The notes below the pieces were generated by a model, which ran no database searches, was not told the DNA's origin, and was given only the letters and a program-made list of their open reading frames with translations. Of a stretch of DNA of 64,000 bases, positions 45,328-58,073 are shown in pieces (the stretch's first letter is position 1; each line of letters begins with the position of its first letter). The translations under genes and the position numbers were made by a program. The DNA comes from Tolypeutes matacus (taxonomy: Eukaryota > Chordata > Mammalia > Cingulata > Chlamyphoridae), in the NCBI GenBank assembly GCA_026826555.1, contig JAKSZT010054457.1, forward strand, positions 5,207,467 to 5,271,466, read 5' to 3'.

Positions 45328-47094
45328 TGGTGTTTTTTTCCTTCTAATGTCTTATCTAGAATTTTTCATGGTTGGGTCAGTATAATGACTTAACCAACTA
45401 TATTCCAAGAAGAGCAAGCCATAATCTATTATCTACCACACACATTTACATTCTGTCCCAATATTTAGTTAGGGCCTTCATGGAGGAATTGGTACTTGAG
45501 GAGAGCCACAGAGAATGAAGATGAATTATAAGTATAATTTGAAAAGAAGGGCAATTTAGGCTCAAATTAGTCTAGAAAGGCATGAAAGTAGAATGTGATC
45601 AGAAATTAAGATTAGTTTTGGGCAATGAATGAAAGTAGTTAGAAGTCAGATAATAGATACAATAATTAGTGATCAGATCCAGATAATGGAAAGATAATTG
45701 ATAGTTAAAATTTTAAAAGTAGAGCTAAGAATACATATGGAAAGATTGGTAAGGATATAGGACAAATCCTACCAAGGAAAACAGGATGGCTATTTGGAAA
45801 TGTACATATAATAGAGATATTTTGGTATTGAAGACAGAAGCTGAGACAGACTATATTAGTTTCTATCATCTTAAAACTAAGGATGGAATAATCTAAAATG
45901 CTTAAGGTCTTCAAAACTGTCTCTGTAATGTAGTTGAAATTTGTGAATGAAAAGATTTTGGGGCTGTGTGGAAAATATCGAACAAAGTATCTGAATTTAT
46001 TTGGGAATGAAGGAGTAAGGTGTCAACAATGCTTGAGAGCTCTGAAAAGGAAGCATGAAATTCAAAGGTATATTTTACCCAGGGCAGATGACTGACAATT
46101 CAGTTGTACTAGAAAAGAATAACAATATCATTAATGTACAGCTCTATGCTAGTAAGGCAAGAAATCAAAATAAAGACACAAACAGGCTATGAATAAGAGG
46201 AATCTAAGTCAAATATCAAAGAGGAAATTTCATAGTAATATGTGTCTGGGAAATATTGAGGAAAAGATCATGTATTAGAGTTCACAATAGTATAGCAAGT
46301 TAACTCCATTCTGAAGGGTGAACAAAAGGTGAATTTTTCCTGGTGTGGCTGAATAAAAGAGATGGAGATCACTGTGTTAGGAAGACTGAAATTCTGTGAA
46401 GATATTTTCTTGGTTTTGAGCACTAACTGTTTTTCTAACAATATTATAATACTAAATTAATATTTTGACCAAATTTCAGATGTATTCTTATATATCATAA
46501 ACTCATTTTTTGAAAGTAATATTTTGCTTCAGCAGAACATTTCACTTTACTACTCAACCATTTTTAATTTAACCAAATTGTACATTTATTCACCTCCACT
46601 TCAGGGCTATGTGTTACAAACAAGCATCACGCAGGTCTCCTGATCAGATGGATTTTCTCACTAACTCTTTAAATGTTTATTCTATTGTATTACAGCAGTA
46701 TTTTCCAAAATGAGGCACACATATATAAAATGCATAATTAATGTATGAAAATCTAGGTAGTTTATATTGATAAATAAATAAGCTTTAACAATTTTTATAT
46801 TTATTTATTGTGCTTTATTAAGCCACATGACAGATTTCAAATCTACAATTTCATCACTTAAATAAAATTTCACTTATATAAATATAAATGCTGAACAATT
46901 TAAATAGAATTATTGTAGTTTGAATGAGTTAAGCAAAAATCATGAAAGCAGAAAATGTCTGAATTAAGCTTGGAAAATAATGAATCACATCATATTGCCT
47001 ACAAAAAAAGTCATTCTTGTTCTGACCTATGCCAAGTCCAAACTTACAGACATTCTGAAATATACAAGGAAGATAATGAATATAATTCCCTATT
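45328..47094. other. Mostly unrecognised stretch
   Basis: A-rich sequence; 45480-46400 may be part of an old repeat but I cannot assign it. Confidence 0.35.
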
Positions 47095-47550
47095 AAAATG
47101 CATGCCAGGGAAATGGATGTGACTCAAGCGATTGGTCTCCTATCTACCATATAGGAGGTCCAGGGCTTGATTCCCAGGGTCTCCTGGTGATAGGCAAGCT
47201 AGCCTGCTCAGTGGGCTGGCCTGAGTGGAGAGCTGGCCTGCACAGAGTATTGGCCTGCACAGGAGGGCTGGCCCATGCAGAGAGCTGGCGCGGCAAGATG
47301 ACACAACAAAAATAGACACAGAGGAGAGACAATAAGAGACACAGCAGACCAGGGAGCTGAGGTGGCATAAGAGATTGAGCACCTCTTTCCCACTCTGGAA
47401 GGTCCGAGGATTGGTTCCCGGTGCCTCCTAAAGAGAAGACAGGCAGACACAGCATACAGAGAGCAAGAGAGCAGACAGCAAGCACAAAACAATGGGGGAG
47501 GGGGTGAATAAATAAATAAATAAAAATAATTTTTTAAAAAAATGCATGTC
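47095..47550 (+). mobile_element. Dimeric DAS-type SINE with target duplications
   Basis: The SINE spans about 47107-47538: head gggaaatggatgtgactcaag, box B ggcttgattcccaggg, internal ggctggcctg(c/a) repeats (47210-47290), second head with gaggattggttcccggtgcc, tail gaataaataaataaataaa. Flanks aaaatgcatgcc and aaaatgcatgtc differ at one base. Minus-strand frames here are antisense SINE readings. Confidence 0.9.
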
Positions 47551-48152
47551 TAACAAAAGGCTACTGTATGATTGCATTATTATGAACTAAATATACTGTA
47601 TAAACTCTTGGAGTTTATAATTAGAATATAGGTCCCCAGAAAATAGAATGAAGGTAGAGAATGGAAAGCTGAGGGTTAATCTGTGCAGACTGGTTTTAAA
47701 AAAAAAGGTTGTTTGTAAATCTTTGGAAATATGGTAATGGTGAAAGCATATCATGGTGTTTGTAACTAGCAGAACTAGTGTATGGGTATGACAGTGGTTG
47801 AAAGGGTAAGTCTAAGGTCCTATATATGAATAGAAGGACAACTAAAAACTGTAACATGAGACTGTATAAGGTAGTAAAAACTCATGTAAAACATGAAAAA
47901 AAATGCATATCTAGAGTAGATTATATGAAATTTATTCTAAAGAAGATGACTCAGTGTATGAACTTTAACCAACCATTCTTGTTCACTCTCTCCAACCATC
48001 TCAAGTTAAGAAATGCCGTAAAAGAGCATACAGCAAGAATAGTAAAAAATTATGTATGGCAGTAGATATAGGAGTATGATGTACTTATACAACAACAATT
48101 CCAATTTTGAAGACAGCTAAAGTTGAAAGACAAAATAAATTATCTTCCCTTA
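47551..48152. other. Unique-looking stretch
   Basis: Nothing recognised; the frame at 47826-48065 has no known motif. Confidence 0.4.
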
Positions 48153-48818
48153 TGTCTTAGTTTGCCATAGGGCTGCCGATGCAAAGTACCAGAAATGGGT
48201 TGCCTTTTATAATGGGGATTTTATTTAGGGTAACAGCTTAGAGTGCTGAGGAAGTGAAATGTCCAATTCAAAGCACCATCAGAGAGGCTTTCACCAAAGT
48301 CAGCTACTGATGATCCTGGTGTCCTGCCATGAGGTGAAGATGGCAGCTGATCTCTACTGAAGTCCCTGACTTCCCCTCCAGAATATATACTGTCTCCTAG
48401 GGTAGAGCTGTGGCAAACAGGCATAAGACTTGTTTCCTTTGGCACCCCCTCTCTCAGTCTCCGCTGTTCCACTTTATTCCCGTGTTCAGCTGTGAGCTAT
48501 CAGGCATATGGTTTGTCTCTTCAGCCTTGATCTGCTCCGTGGGCCCAGACTCTTGGGGTGTCGTGCTTACGCTTTGGCTGCTCGCATTCCTCAAGTCCTC
48601 TCTCACATGGCAGGACCAAAAATGACAGCTTCCTTTCTCTCTGTGTCTCTCTTTATATAAAGCTCCAGTAAGAGGGCAGATACCCAACTTGAGTCACACG
48701 TCACAAATGTAGTCCAATCAAAAGAGTCCCCCACACACAGAAATGGAATAGTTCAAGAACATAATCTTTTTCTTTTAGACTCCATAAAAGAACTTCAGAC
48801 GATCACACTTTCACTACA
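48153..48818 (-). mobile_element. MaLR-like solo LTR
   Basis: Antisense LTR: tgtcttagtttgccataggg at the 3' side, accagaaatgggttgcctttt, ccatgaggtgaagatggcag, and tttatataaagctccagtaa as the antisense TATA region; it ends in actttcactaca. The layout matches MaLR LTRs. Frames on both strands at 48221-48687 are LTR readings. Confidence 0.65.
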
Positions 48819-49084
48819 CATTTAGTGTAATGCTTTATCCTTTCAAAATACTTTATCACATATTATCTAAGTGAAAGCAGTACAGTGAAAAGATAAAGAA
48901 CATGGACATTGGACACAGATAGGTACATATTTACTGTAAATTTATGAAAGTACTTAAACTTTTTAGCTGAAGTGTTCAGCTTTAAAATGTAACTAATAAT
49001 CTTACCTCCCTACTGGTGTTGCTGGAAGATTTGTACATGATGATAAAGCGCCACATGTGTTCATCACTCATATGTTCATTCATC

Positions 49085-49490
49085 TCACTGTGTCACAACA
49101 GCAAGTATTCATTCAGCACCTACTATGTGCCAGGCTGTCCTAGTCGTTGGAAATACATCAGTGAACAAAACGGAAAAAAGCAATATTGTGGCACTTGAGT
49201 TCTCGTGTGAGAAGAGAAAATAAATAAATAAATAAATAAACAAACAGATAAACAAACATATAGTAGGATGGAAGATGATAAGTGCTATAATGAAAATAAA
49301 TCAAGCAAGGGAATAAGGAGGGCAGGATGGAAAGAGATGGGGTCTTCAACAGGGTGATCAGAAAGGGCTTCATGGAAAAGATGACAATTGAGAAGAGACT
49401 TCAAAAAGTGAGAGTCAGTCACATGGCTTCTGTTAGGACAGTATTTCAGGGAGAGTGGAGGGCAGGTGCAGGGGCTCAAGAGAATACATG
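49085..49490 (+). mobile_element. Ancient mammalian repeat, first part
   Basis: agtattcattcagcacctac, tatgtgccaggctgtcctag, aatacatcagtgaacaaaac, gataagtgctataatgaaaa and agaaagggcttcatggaaaa follow the order of a widespread old repeat. It continues at 49926 after an inserted LTR. An (AAAT)n run lies at 49219-49241. Family not assigned. Confidence 0.6.
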
Positions 49491-49496
49491 GTATCA

Positions 49497-49925
49497 ATGT
49501 ATCCTTGGGATGCCATGACAAGTTACCACAAACTGGATGGCTTTAAACAACAGATATCTAGTCTCTCAGTTCTGGAAGTTGACATCTGAAATCAAGGTAT
49601 TGGCAGGGTCATACTCCATTTGAAATCTGTATGGGAGAAACATCCCTTGCCTCTTCTAGCTTCTGGTGGTTGCTCACAATCCTAGGCATTCTTATAGATG
49701 CACTTATCCCTGTCTTCACATGACCTTCTCCCTGTATCTGTGACTGATTCTCTCCCCTTTATTAGGACACCAGTCATATTGGATTAGGGCCTCACCAATC
49801 CAGTTTGGCCTTATCTTAAGTAATCATATCTTCAAAGATCCTATTTCTAAATAAGATCACATTCATGGGACAAGGGTTTAGGACTTCATATCTTTTTGTC
49901 AGTAAACACAATTCAACCCAAAACA
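49497..49925 (-). mobile_element. MaLR-type LTR nested in an older repeat
   Basis: Antisense of the LTR type seen at 1748-2184: gttaccacaaactggatggc, agttctggaagttgacatct, cacatgaccttctccctgta, acaccagtcatattggatta and gacttcatatctttttgtca. It lies in the old repeat, so it is younger than it. Confidence 0.65.
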
Positions 49926-50330
49926 CTGAGGATGCCTGAAAACAATGTGAGAGATGTACAAGATGAAAGCAGAGAGGGCAACAGAGGACCAGCATGCATA
50001 GGATTTTGTTGATAAGCCATTGTAAGGACTTTCTTTTTTACTTTCAATGGAATGGAAAGCTATTGGAGGGCCTTGAGAGCAAGAGTGACATGATGTGATT
50101 TATATTTTTCAAGGATTATTTTAAAAGGTGGAGGTGAAGGTAAGGATGTAAGAAGAGAGGCCAGACAGGAGTTTAATGAAATGCTCCAGGCATGAGATGA
50201 TGGTCCCTCCATCAAGGATGGCAGCACTGAAGTGGTAAAAAAGGATTCGAATCTGCATATATTTTAGTATTGGAGCAACATGATTTACCAGCACATTTCA
50301 TGTGAATTGGGATTACAAGCTAGAAAGTGA
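49926..50330 (+). mobile_element. Ancient mammalian repeat, second part
   Basis: aagctattggagggccttga, gagtgacatgatgtgattt, aaaaggtggaggtgaaggta and catgagatgatggtccctcc continue the family that stops at 49490. The same blocks are seen at 18785-18960. Confidence 0.55.
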
Positions 50331-51271
50331 GGAATGAAGAATGATTCCTCTATATGTTCAAAGAGGCTAGCTATAATTATTAATCTACTTCACTTCTTCA
50401 CAAGTGAATAAAAACTAATCCCACCCTACCCAAAAAATTAATTGAACTGCACTAAACCAACAGTGAATCCTAAGTTAAACCATGGACTACAGTTAATAGT
50501 ACAATTATCAAAATGTGCTTTCTTCAATTGTAACAATTCTGCACCAGTGCAAGGTGATAATAATAGGGTGTTATATGGAAACCTGTATTTTATGCATGGT
50601 TGTTCTATAAACCAACAACTTCTCTAGAAAAAAAAAAGGAAAAGAAAACCCAAATAATTAAAGAGACTTCAAGGGCATATGATTAGTTTGTGATGAAGCT
50701 GCAACTATAATAACAGGCATCTAGACTCAAAATCTACGTTTTACTTGACTATTCCCCCATTGCTTCTCAATATGATGTTTATGCTATTTAACCTTAATAT
50801 ATGAGCATTGCACTCAATAAATCAAAAATTTCTGAAATTCAGCTAACAACTCCTTCTTTATTTATTTGTTTTGCTTGAGACAGATCTGATAAGATGCCAT
50901 TTTCACAACTTATAATGCATTTGTTCAAATGCTAACGCTGAGGAATGATTGCTATGATAAAGTGTGAACGAACTAATCTTTTCTTGAATGAAAAGAGCAA
51001 TTTTGAGTGAAAAATGCATTCAGTTTTCACCTCACTTTTTATAAGCTCCACTACCATGTGAAACAAATGAAAAATGCTGTGGAAGACCTGAGACAAACAA
51101 CTCTATTGATGCATTTGTGGGAACTTTTGTGCTAATGGTTCCCTACCTAGCTCCCTCTCCCTGAGAGGCTGAAAATTCTCATTTAACACAAGAAGGAAAT
51201 TTGTCCTAAGAGTCCTTGAATTAAACCTTCAGAATAAAAGAAAGCACAGAAACTATCTGATGAGTCTTAGG
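50331..51271. other. Unique-looking stretch
   Basis: 50440-50600 resembles an L1-like 3' UTR (accatggactacagttaata, gtgcaaggtgataataatag), weakly. Otherwise nothing. Confidence 0.35.
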
Positions 51272-51606
51272 AGAAAAGTAATGCAAGCCTCAATATCTGT
51301 TCTAAATCAGTTGATGTAGCAATGAACTCCCGAGAGTTCTCTCCAAAGAAGGCCTTCCATTGCAGGCTACAGTCAGAGTTGAAGGAAGATGACACACTAG
51401 TTATTAACATCCTAGAGGCATATGGGGGCAAATTATATGGCAGCCCACTACACCCACCAGGCCCAATTAATGATAAATTGCCTGAGCTCATTTCAGACTT
51501 TCTACACTTGGATTTGTCAGGAAAGGTGGTACATCAAAGTCTGTTCCAGGAAAACAGGCAAGAACAAAAAGAAAATCACCTCTTGGACTTATGTTTTATA
51601 AATTAG
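51272..51606 (+). other. Unexplained open frame, candidate exon or chance
   Basis: Open from just after a stop near 51266 to the TAG before 51607; the first ATG is at 51322, giving 94 codons. Unlike its neighbours the sequence is not obviously repeat-derived and the composition is mixed, including NSREFSPKKAFHCRL and YGGKLYGSPLHPPGP. I do not recognise a domain. No promoter, start context or splice site supports it. Chance or a decayed exon is more likely than a gene. Confidence 0.15.
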
Positions 51607-51756
51607 CCAATAGTATACTACCTGCAGTTTTCTATATACAGCCACTTAGATCATAAGGTCCAAATCTATCTTTAACTATAGGATGACATTGTGCAGCCTA
51701 CTACAATCACTTAGATGATCATGGAAAACATGTCCAGAAGGAGAAATAACTTTTTC

Positions 51757-51840
51757 ATTTTTTCAAGGAGGTAGCAGGGATTGAAACCATGCCTTTGTAC
51801 ATGCAAAGCAGGCGTTTAACCACTGAGCTACACCCGCTAA
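51757..51840 (-). mobile_element. Short tRNA-derived SINE (head only)
   Basis: On the minus strand: agcgggtgtagctcagtggt (box A), catggtttcaatccctgct (box B), then acctccttgaaaaaa. Same subtype as 13873-13951. It looks tRNA-like but lacks a matched acceptor stem and CCA-adjacent layout. Confidence 0.75.
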
Positions 51841-52476
51841 GAACACTTTTGTGTGTGTGTGTAAGATGAGACAGTGCCATAAAAGTAATGAGAGTGGTTT
51901 TCATATGAATTTTATGAGGATCTATTCCATCGATTTATGGCAATGCCTCGTGCCCATTTTGTGGCAATTTACATGACTGAAAAGTGGAACCTATGTGCCA
52001 AGAATGGAAGCAATGAGTCTAAAACTTAAAACTGTTTATAAAACTTTAGTGATAGAAATAAAATTGCCAGATAAATACAGAATGCTCATCCAAACTTGAA
52101 TTTCAGATAGACCATAAATTTAGTATAAAATGTCCCACATATTGTTTATTTCATTTTCACATGGTACAATTATTATTTATTAAATATTTTAATATTATGT
52201 GTCCTAAATATTCCACAAAAAACTATTTGTTGTCTATTTGAAATTCAAATTTAATTGGGAATACTGTATTTTTATTTGCTAAATCAGACAATCTTACATA
52301 GGAACATTCATGACCTTGGACATGCCATTTAATTACTTTTTCGTCTGTCAATTAAGTCCTTTTAACCACTAAAAGTTTCAATTCTCTGATGTGTATATAT
52401 CAAGAAACTAAGGTTTTATATGAAAACCTTCAGTATAGAGTATAAAACTAAATATTACCAATTACCATAAATTGAG
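51841..52476. other. AT-rich stretch
   Basis: Nothing recognised except a short GT run at 51849-51862. Confidence 0.4.
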
Positions 52477-52695
52477 CACTTACCAGGAACTGTACAAAGC
52501 ACTGTATTTATAGGATATTGCCCAATTTAATCATTGTATAACTTAACAACAATGGTGGAATTAGCCCTACAGATTGGAAAACAACTTCAATATTTAAATA
52601 ACTTGCTTTGAGAACACAGAGCCCCTAAGTGACAGATTCAGGATTTAAACCAAGTCTTCTGGCCCAAAAGCTCATGCTCTGAAACACTGTTTCAA
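52477..52695 (-). mobile_element. MIR SINE
   Basis: Near full-length antisense MIR: attgagcacttaccaggaac, caatttaatcattgtataac, acagattggaaaacaactt, gtgacagattcaggatttaa and aaaagctcatgctctgaaac. Confidence 0.8.
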
Positions 52696-55394
52696 ATTCA
52701 TTCAGGCAATGCTTAAATTGGATCAGATAAACTGTTCAGCCCTCTTTGTTGCTTTAACTTGATTGTAGAGTTAGCCAATCTTGGACAGATGTATTTGCAT
52801 GAAAAAAATTAATAAATAAACACAAGACCCAGTATTAATTTTTACCATGTATATAAACAGAAAGTATAGATAAATTGCCATTTTACCCCCATGACGGTAT
52901 GGCAGCATTCTTTCTCATGGTAATTCCCTCTTCAAGATGTTCTCTTTAAAAGAAAACTAGGAACTTGTTGACAGAATCTAAATTAGTTTTTGTCATCTGG
53001 GTAAACATATCTTGAAAGGCCATAGATTGACAATCTGCATTAGTAGATACACAGCACATGCTGTGGTGTCCACCATTTTGCAATGTGGCTGGGAGATGGG
53101 AAATGTACCCTGTATATTAGAAAATGTAATCAATTTAGTCTGATGATACATTGATTAATGCTAAAATTAGTCATGTGATATTGTCACAAAAGCATACATT
53201 TTCATTCAATTTTATAAGCATAATAAATATTTGTTTGATAAATTGCTGCTTCTTCAATACAGCAGTCTAAACAACAAGAAAAGATTCCAAAAGTAGCATG
53301 CTACCCTAAATGTAATATGAATTACATTGTGATGCCATTAAAATGCGAGCACAGCTTGATGGGTTTATAATGTTAAATGAAAAATAAAGTTGCAAAACCT
53401 CATAAAGTATCTTATAGCCCTTTGGGGAGTGAGAAGAATAAGAGTAAGCATGTGGCAAATGCCATGAGAAAGAAAATAACAAATTTCAATTAAATATGGT
53501 CAAATTCTGCTCGGCATGACTGGAGCTATAGGGAATAAGGGTATGAGTTTCCAGCAGGAGGAAAAGCAACGTTGCTGTGCTGTTTGCTGAGAGAGGGAGC
53601 GGGAGAATTGCATCCATTCCCTGTCACTATGTGGCGCTAAAAACCAAAGAAAAGAATTACCAAACTGGGTCATGTGATTTGGCCAACACCCTGAAGGAAG
53701 CTGCCTCATTGGGAATTGAATACCAGCCTCATTGGCAATGATTGAGTACCATCCCAGCATTATGGAAAACTAAGCGAACATATGGAACAAGGAACATGTG
53801 GAACTCCAGAATTAGGCTACTCTCTTCCTTATAGCCATAGATGAGATGCAAACTGGGCTTAATTCGTATTCACATATATGCAGATTTGATAATGAATGAC
53901 TTTAATTGGGTTTCATATAAAAATGAATTATCTACCTTTTGTGTCTGTTGTTTTCTCATAATTGCTTCTAACTTGTTGGACAATGGTTGCAGAGAACAAG
54001 ATATTTTCCAACCAGTGTATATATGAATTTATTAAAGAGGATTAAGTGACTTGTGAAATTGTAGGGAGAAATGAAGAAACAAACTCCAGGATTGAGCTTC
54101 CAAAAAGAACTTCCACAATCACCTGGTGAATCTGGAAGTTGCTGCTGCTGCTGACATCTCCATGATCTGTAACAGCAAAGTGGAATCCCTGCACCTCCCT
54201 CCAGGCCTGATTCAGTTCCACTCTTAGGTTTAGGAGAGTGCATCTCATCAAGAAACCAAGCAGGGAGGTAACCTGGGAAAAGGAGCCTTTGTCTTTCTAA
54301 TCTCGGAATACTAAAAGTGAGAAGGAATATGTACTGAGCAAAAGAATTCGTAATGTCTGCCATAAACACCCAATATTTTTACAAATACAAAATGTTCTCA
54401 TTCCTTGGCAAGTTAACAAATGGATAATCATTATGACATTCTGATTTTACCCGAAATATTTAAATGACAGATTTAAAATGCCTTCATTAGGTAATTGAGA
54501 GGACATCGATCTCACCTAAGAACGTCACTGACAACTAAATAACCAACTTTTGTAATAAGTGTAAAATTTGCTGGAAAATAGTAAATAATGAAAAACACAT
54601 ATCACCTTGTGTGTGTATATATAGATATGAGTGTCTGTGTATAAAGAGAGAAGGAGAGAGAGAACTAAATCATTTGATAATTTCTTCAAAGTTAAATAAT
54701 TTATTGGCTCAGTTTTATTATTAAAATAGACAAGTTCTTAAAATAAGTTCAATACTTAAATTCCAAAGTTTGTTCCAATGCTATCTTAGAAAAAACATAG
54801 TAAAACACTTGTAATATATTTGAAAGCATTCTTTCACATAGAATTTAATCTGGATGGTAGGGGAAAAAAAAAGAGAATACTATATAATACCATGCTGATA
54901 AAGCTGGTGATCATTTTAACTAGAAACTTGCCTGTCTAGTGTTCTACATATACTTCAAAAGTTGTTATTTTCTACATATAATTTGATAAATATTTTACTA
55001 AACTCTTCTGCAAGTACTCCTTAATGAACTCATAAATAAATTTCAATTCTAAGTTTTAGATTTAGCTATTCTCTTAGTAACACCAAAAAATCCATCTATT
55101 AATTATGTTGTTCATGTAGCTTATATCTTCATCTCAACAAATTATTGCATGAAGTTTCTAAAATTAAATATTACAGACTCTTTATCATTGTTGATTTAAG
55201 GTCTGTTATTTTGACATGTAGTGCTGTGAAATGTGATGCTAGATTTGCTCTCAAAAATGGATCAGTATTAGCTGGACAGATAAAGTCAGTAAAGAAGTAC
55301 CAGGCAATGGAAACATCCTGTGTAAAGCAATGGTGGTGTGATGGAATGTACGTGCTGAGATTACCAGAGAAAATATGGCATGTGCTTAGATATG
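52696..55394. other. Mostly unrecognised stretch
   Basis: No element assigned. 53500-53780 and 54040-54370 have higher complexity than their surroundings. On the minus strand at 54123-54272 a segment of 150 bp lies between an acceptor-like cttttcccag and a donor-like cag/gtgatt; coding content is not convincing. Confidence 0.3.
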
Positions 55395-55560
55395 GTGGTA
55401 GATCTTGAAGGTTTGGGATTTTTCTGCTTAAGATTTTGAATATTATCCTAAAGACAATGAGGAAACACTGAAAACTATTAAACAGAGCAATGATGTAATC
55501 AAATAGAGGTAAACTGACTAAAGATCACTCTTTTGCCAGCATATAGGATGATTTCAGAAG
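55395..55560 (+). mobile_element. Ancient mammalian repeat fragment
   Basis: gattttgaatattatcctaa, agacaatgaggaaacactga and agagcaatgatgtaatcaaa follow the same old-repeat order as 50030-50100. Diverged. Confidence 0.4.
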
Positions 55561-57659
55561 TGTCATAGGGAAGAAAAAAAAGAAAAAAAAAAAAAACAGC
55601 TGTTTCAATAGATTGGAAATGATAAGAAATAAAGATAGGACAATAGCAATAAGATGGAGAATTGCATAATTTCAAGAGATATGTAGGAAATAAAAGTGAC
55701 AGAACTTGTAAACAATTTTATGTAGAAGGCAAAGAAGAAGTTTAAAATGAGTCTCAAGTTCATACCTTGACTGAATAGAAGGTGGTGAATTAACTTTGAA
55801 GTGTCAGATATGGTAATCAAATCATTCTTCTAGTAGATCAGTTTCTCTCCTCTGTCTCTGTCTCTCAAAAACAAATAAGCAAAAATGAATTTGTTACTTA
55901 GCAACTGAATTTAAATGCATGGGAGGGTGAAGAAACTACTGTAATCAATCCCCATACAACTGATGTATCAGGCTGACACTGCCTAGAAAGATCGAGGTAA
56001 GATTGATTTGATCCCTATAAATGCTACTTCCATACTCCAAATTCCTAAAGTTCTGATATTCTCATTGTCTTCTCTGGCTCCAGCTTTTTCCACTGCTGAA
56101 TTCCGTTTTTTCCCTTATATATCTTTAACTTCAGCTTAAACTCAATTCTTGAAATTATATAACCATCTAGAATTATACATACAGGGATCATTACTAAATT
56201 TGGATGAGCTTGTGAGTTTAAATCACAGAAATGTCAAAAATTGAATATTCATCATGTAAGTTCTTAAAGGTTTTCCAGCTGGTTGGCCAAGTTGTTTAGT
56301 TATTCATTCCCTCTCTATCTTCATTAGCCTGCTACACTGCTTTTCACTAAGTTACAAGATGGTAGGTAGTTGACACTCACATTTAGTCTGAGTACCTAGA
56401 CCACGATTGCCCAAACTGGAACATTCACACACTAATTCATAATTTATGATAAAGACTACAAAGGCAACAATAGAAAGTGGCATGTTCATAGATATATTTT
56501 ATTTTATTTACAAAATATCTACAACTATATGAAATAATAAAATACCAATTTTAAGATATAATCATTTTTGCAAGAATATATGCAAGTGATTAACTGCAGC
56601 AATAAGCAAAGTCTTCATTATATAAATAATTATAACCATTTTTTATTTTTAAAAATGAAGATATTTACATTTGGGAAGATATACACCATGAAGAAACATG
56701 CAGTTTGCAAATTAGCAAGTGTCAACTGAGCCACACTTTAATTTGTCTTGAAATCAGCCTGGATTTCACTTAGTTTTAATTATCCACTGAAACCCTAATT
56801 TATGATTCCTTAGTCTAAAGAGTAGGCAACCTCTTTCTTAGTCAGTATTACTTTTACTAGTTAGTCAACTTATTATTTAAATGTATTTTAATTGAGGGGA
56901 AAACACATCACACTGAAAGGGAACAAAGAGCTAGTTCACCAGGAGTAAACAGGAATAATTGGACATTTTCTCCTCCTAAGAGGAACGATCAGAAGTAGGA
57001 GAAAATGAGATTGTTTAGCAAAAGATTGAGACATTTTAAAAACCTTCTGTAAGCATTTTATCATTAATTCAGAAGTTTGGAAAAATGTGGAAATGAACAT
57101 ACCCTTCATTATAGTTATATAATTTGAACTCAGAGATCCCCAAGTTTATGTGCCAAATTTTTTTTTCCAAAGGTATCTCAAGAGAGACTCCTTGACTTCT
57201 CTGAGAAAGAGGGATAGATCATTTTGACCAACTCTGAACAGAAAAAACTTCACAGATAACTCTGACATGTTCTAAAAATATCTCTGGCTCTCAGTTTCCT
57301 CATCTAAAAAAGTAAATGACACCAAATGACACCAAAGATTCCTTAAAATAAAAGATTCTGTGGCATAATGTTTAAAAACATTACCTTTAGGTCCAAGGCA
57401 TAGAAATTAACACTGTACATGCATTGTTCTATTTAACCCATATGACATTCTCAGTAATATAAATGTCATATTAATACATGTATAATCAATGTTAAATATG
57501 TTAGCTTGTGTGTATATGAATGTGTGTATGGATATTGTGTATTAAGAGAGAAAAAGGTTGACAATATAAATAATTTGAACCATATTTGTTTTATTGTGTA
57601 AATCCTTTAATTCTGGAAAATGCAAGAAAAAAATCACCTGTTATAAATATCACTAATTC
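55561..57659. other. AT-rich stretch
   Basis: No assignable element. 56321-56385 is half of a direct repeat pair with 57869-57932. Confidence 0.4.
56321..56385 (+). repeat. Direct repeat, copy 1 of 2
   Basis: tcattagcctgctacactgc and the following ttcaagatggtag-like text recur at 57869-57932 in the same orientation with scattered substitutions. The first third may be a MIR terminus. Confidence 0.65.
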
Positions 57660-57895
57660 CTACCATGCATCAAGCCTTGTACCACTAAGTACTTACCTAT
57701 ATAATATAATTTGATAATATGTGTATTTTATATGTGTATAAATTATACATATACACACCCACATAAAATGGGAAAACTGAGGTCTTAGAAAGGAGAAAAT
57801 TGCCCAACCATTAAATTGTGAAATTGAAAATCAAATGAAGATTTGTCTGACACAAAAATAGGGTCATTTCATTAGCCTGCCACACTGCTTTTTAC
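57660..57895 (-). mobile_element. MIR SINE, split by AT-rich sequence
   Basis: Antisense MIR: accatgcatcaagccttgta, then an AT-rich interruption, aaaatgggaaaactgaggtc, gaaaattgcccaaccat, and the terminus attagcctgccacactgc. Confidence 0.6.
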
Positions 57896-57932
57896 TCAGT
57901 TTCAAGATGGTAGATACTTGACATTTACATTT
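57869..57932 (+). repeat. Direct repeat, copy 2 of 2
   Basis: Partner of 56321-56385; similarity continues about 40 bp past the MIR terminus. Confidence 0.65.
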
Positions 57933-58073
57933 ATGACTGTGCATCATTTCTCAAAAAGAAAAATATGGAAACTAATTTAAAAAATGAAGTCAATAATGGA
58001 CTTTAGTGTACCTGTAAAGTTTAATTTTGCTTAAAAACAACAAAAAAAATGTAGGTTAAATCAATTATGTAGG

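Noticed and set aside
47140..47492. Three overlapping minus-strand frames
   Set aside because: Antisense reading of the SINE and its GC-rich linker.
51757..51840. Possible tRNA gene, minus strand
   Set aside because: Same SINE subtype, acceptor ends not complementary, A-rich tail.
54042..54251. Cadherin-like look of a minus-strand frame (VTDHG)
   Set aside because: A single short motif without calcium-binding partners or domain context is not enough.
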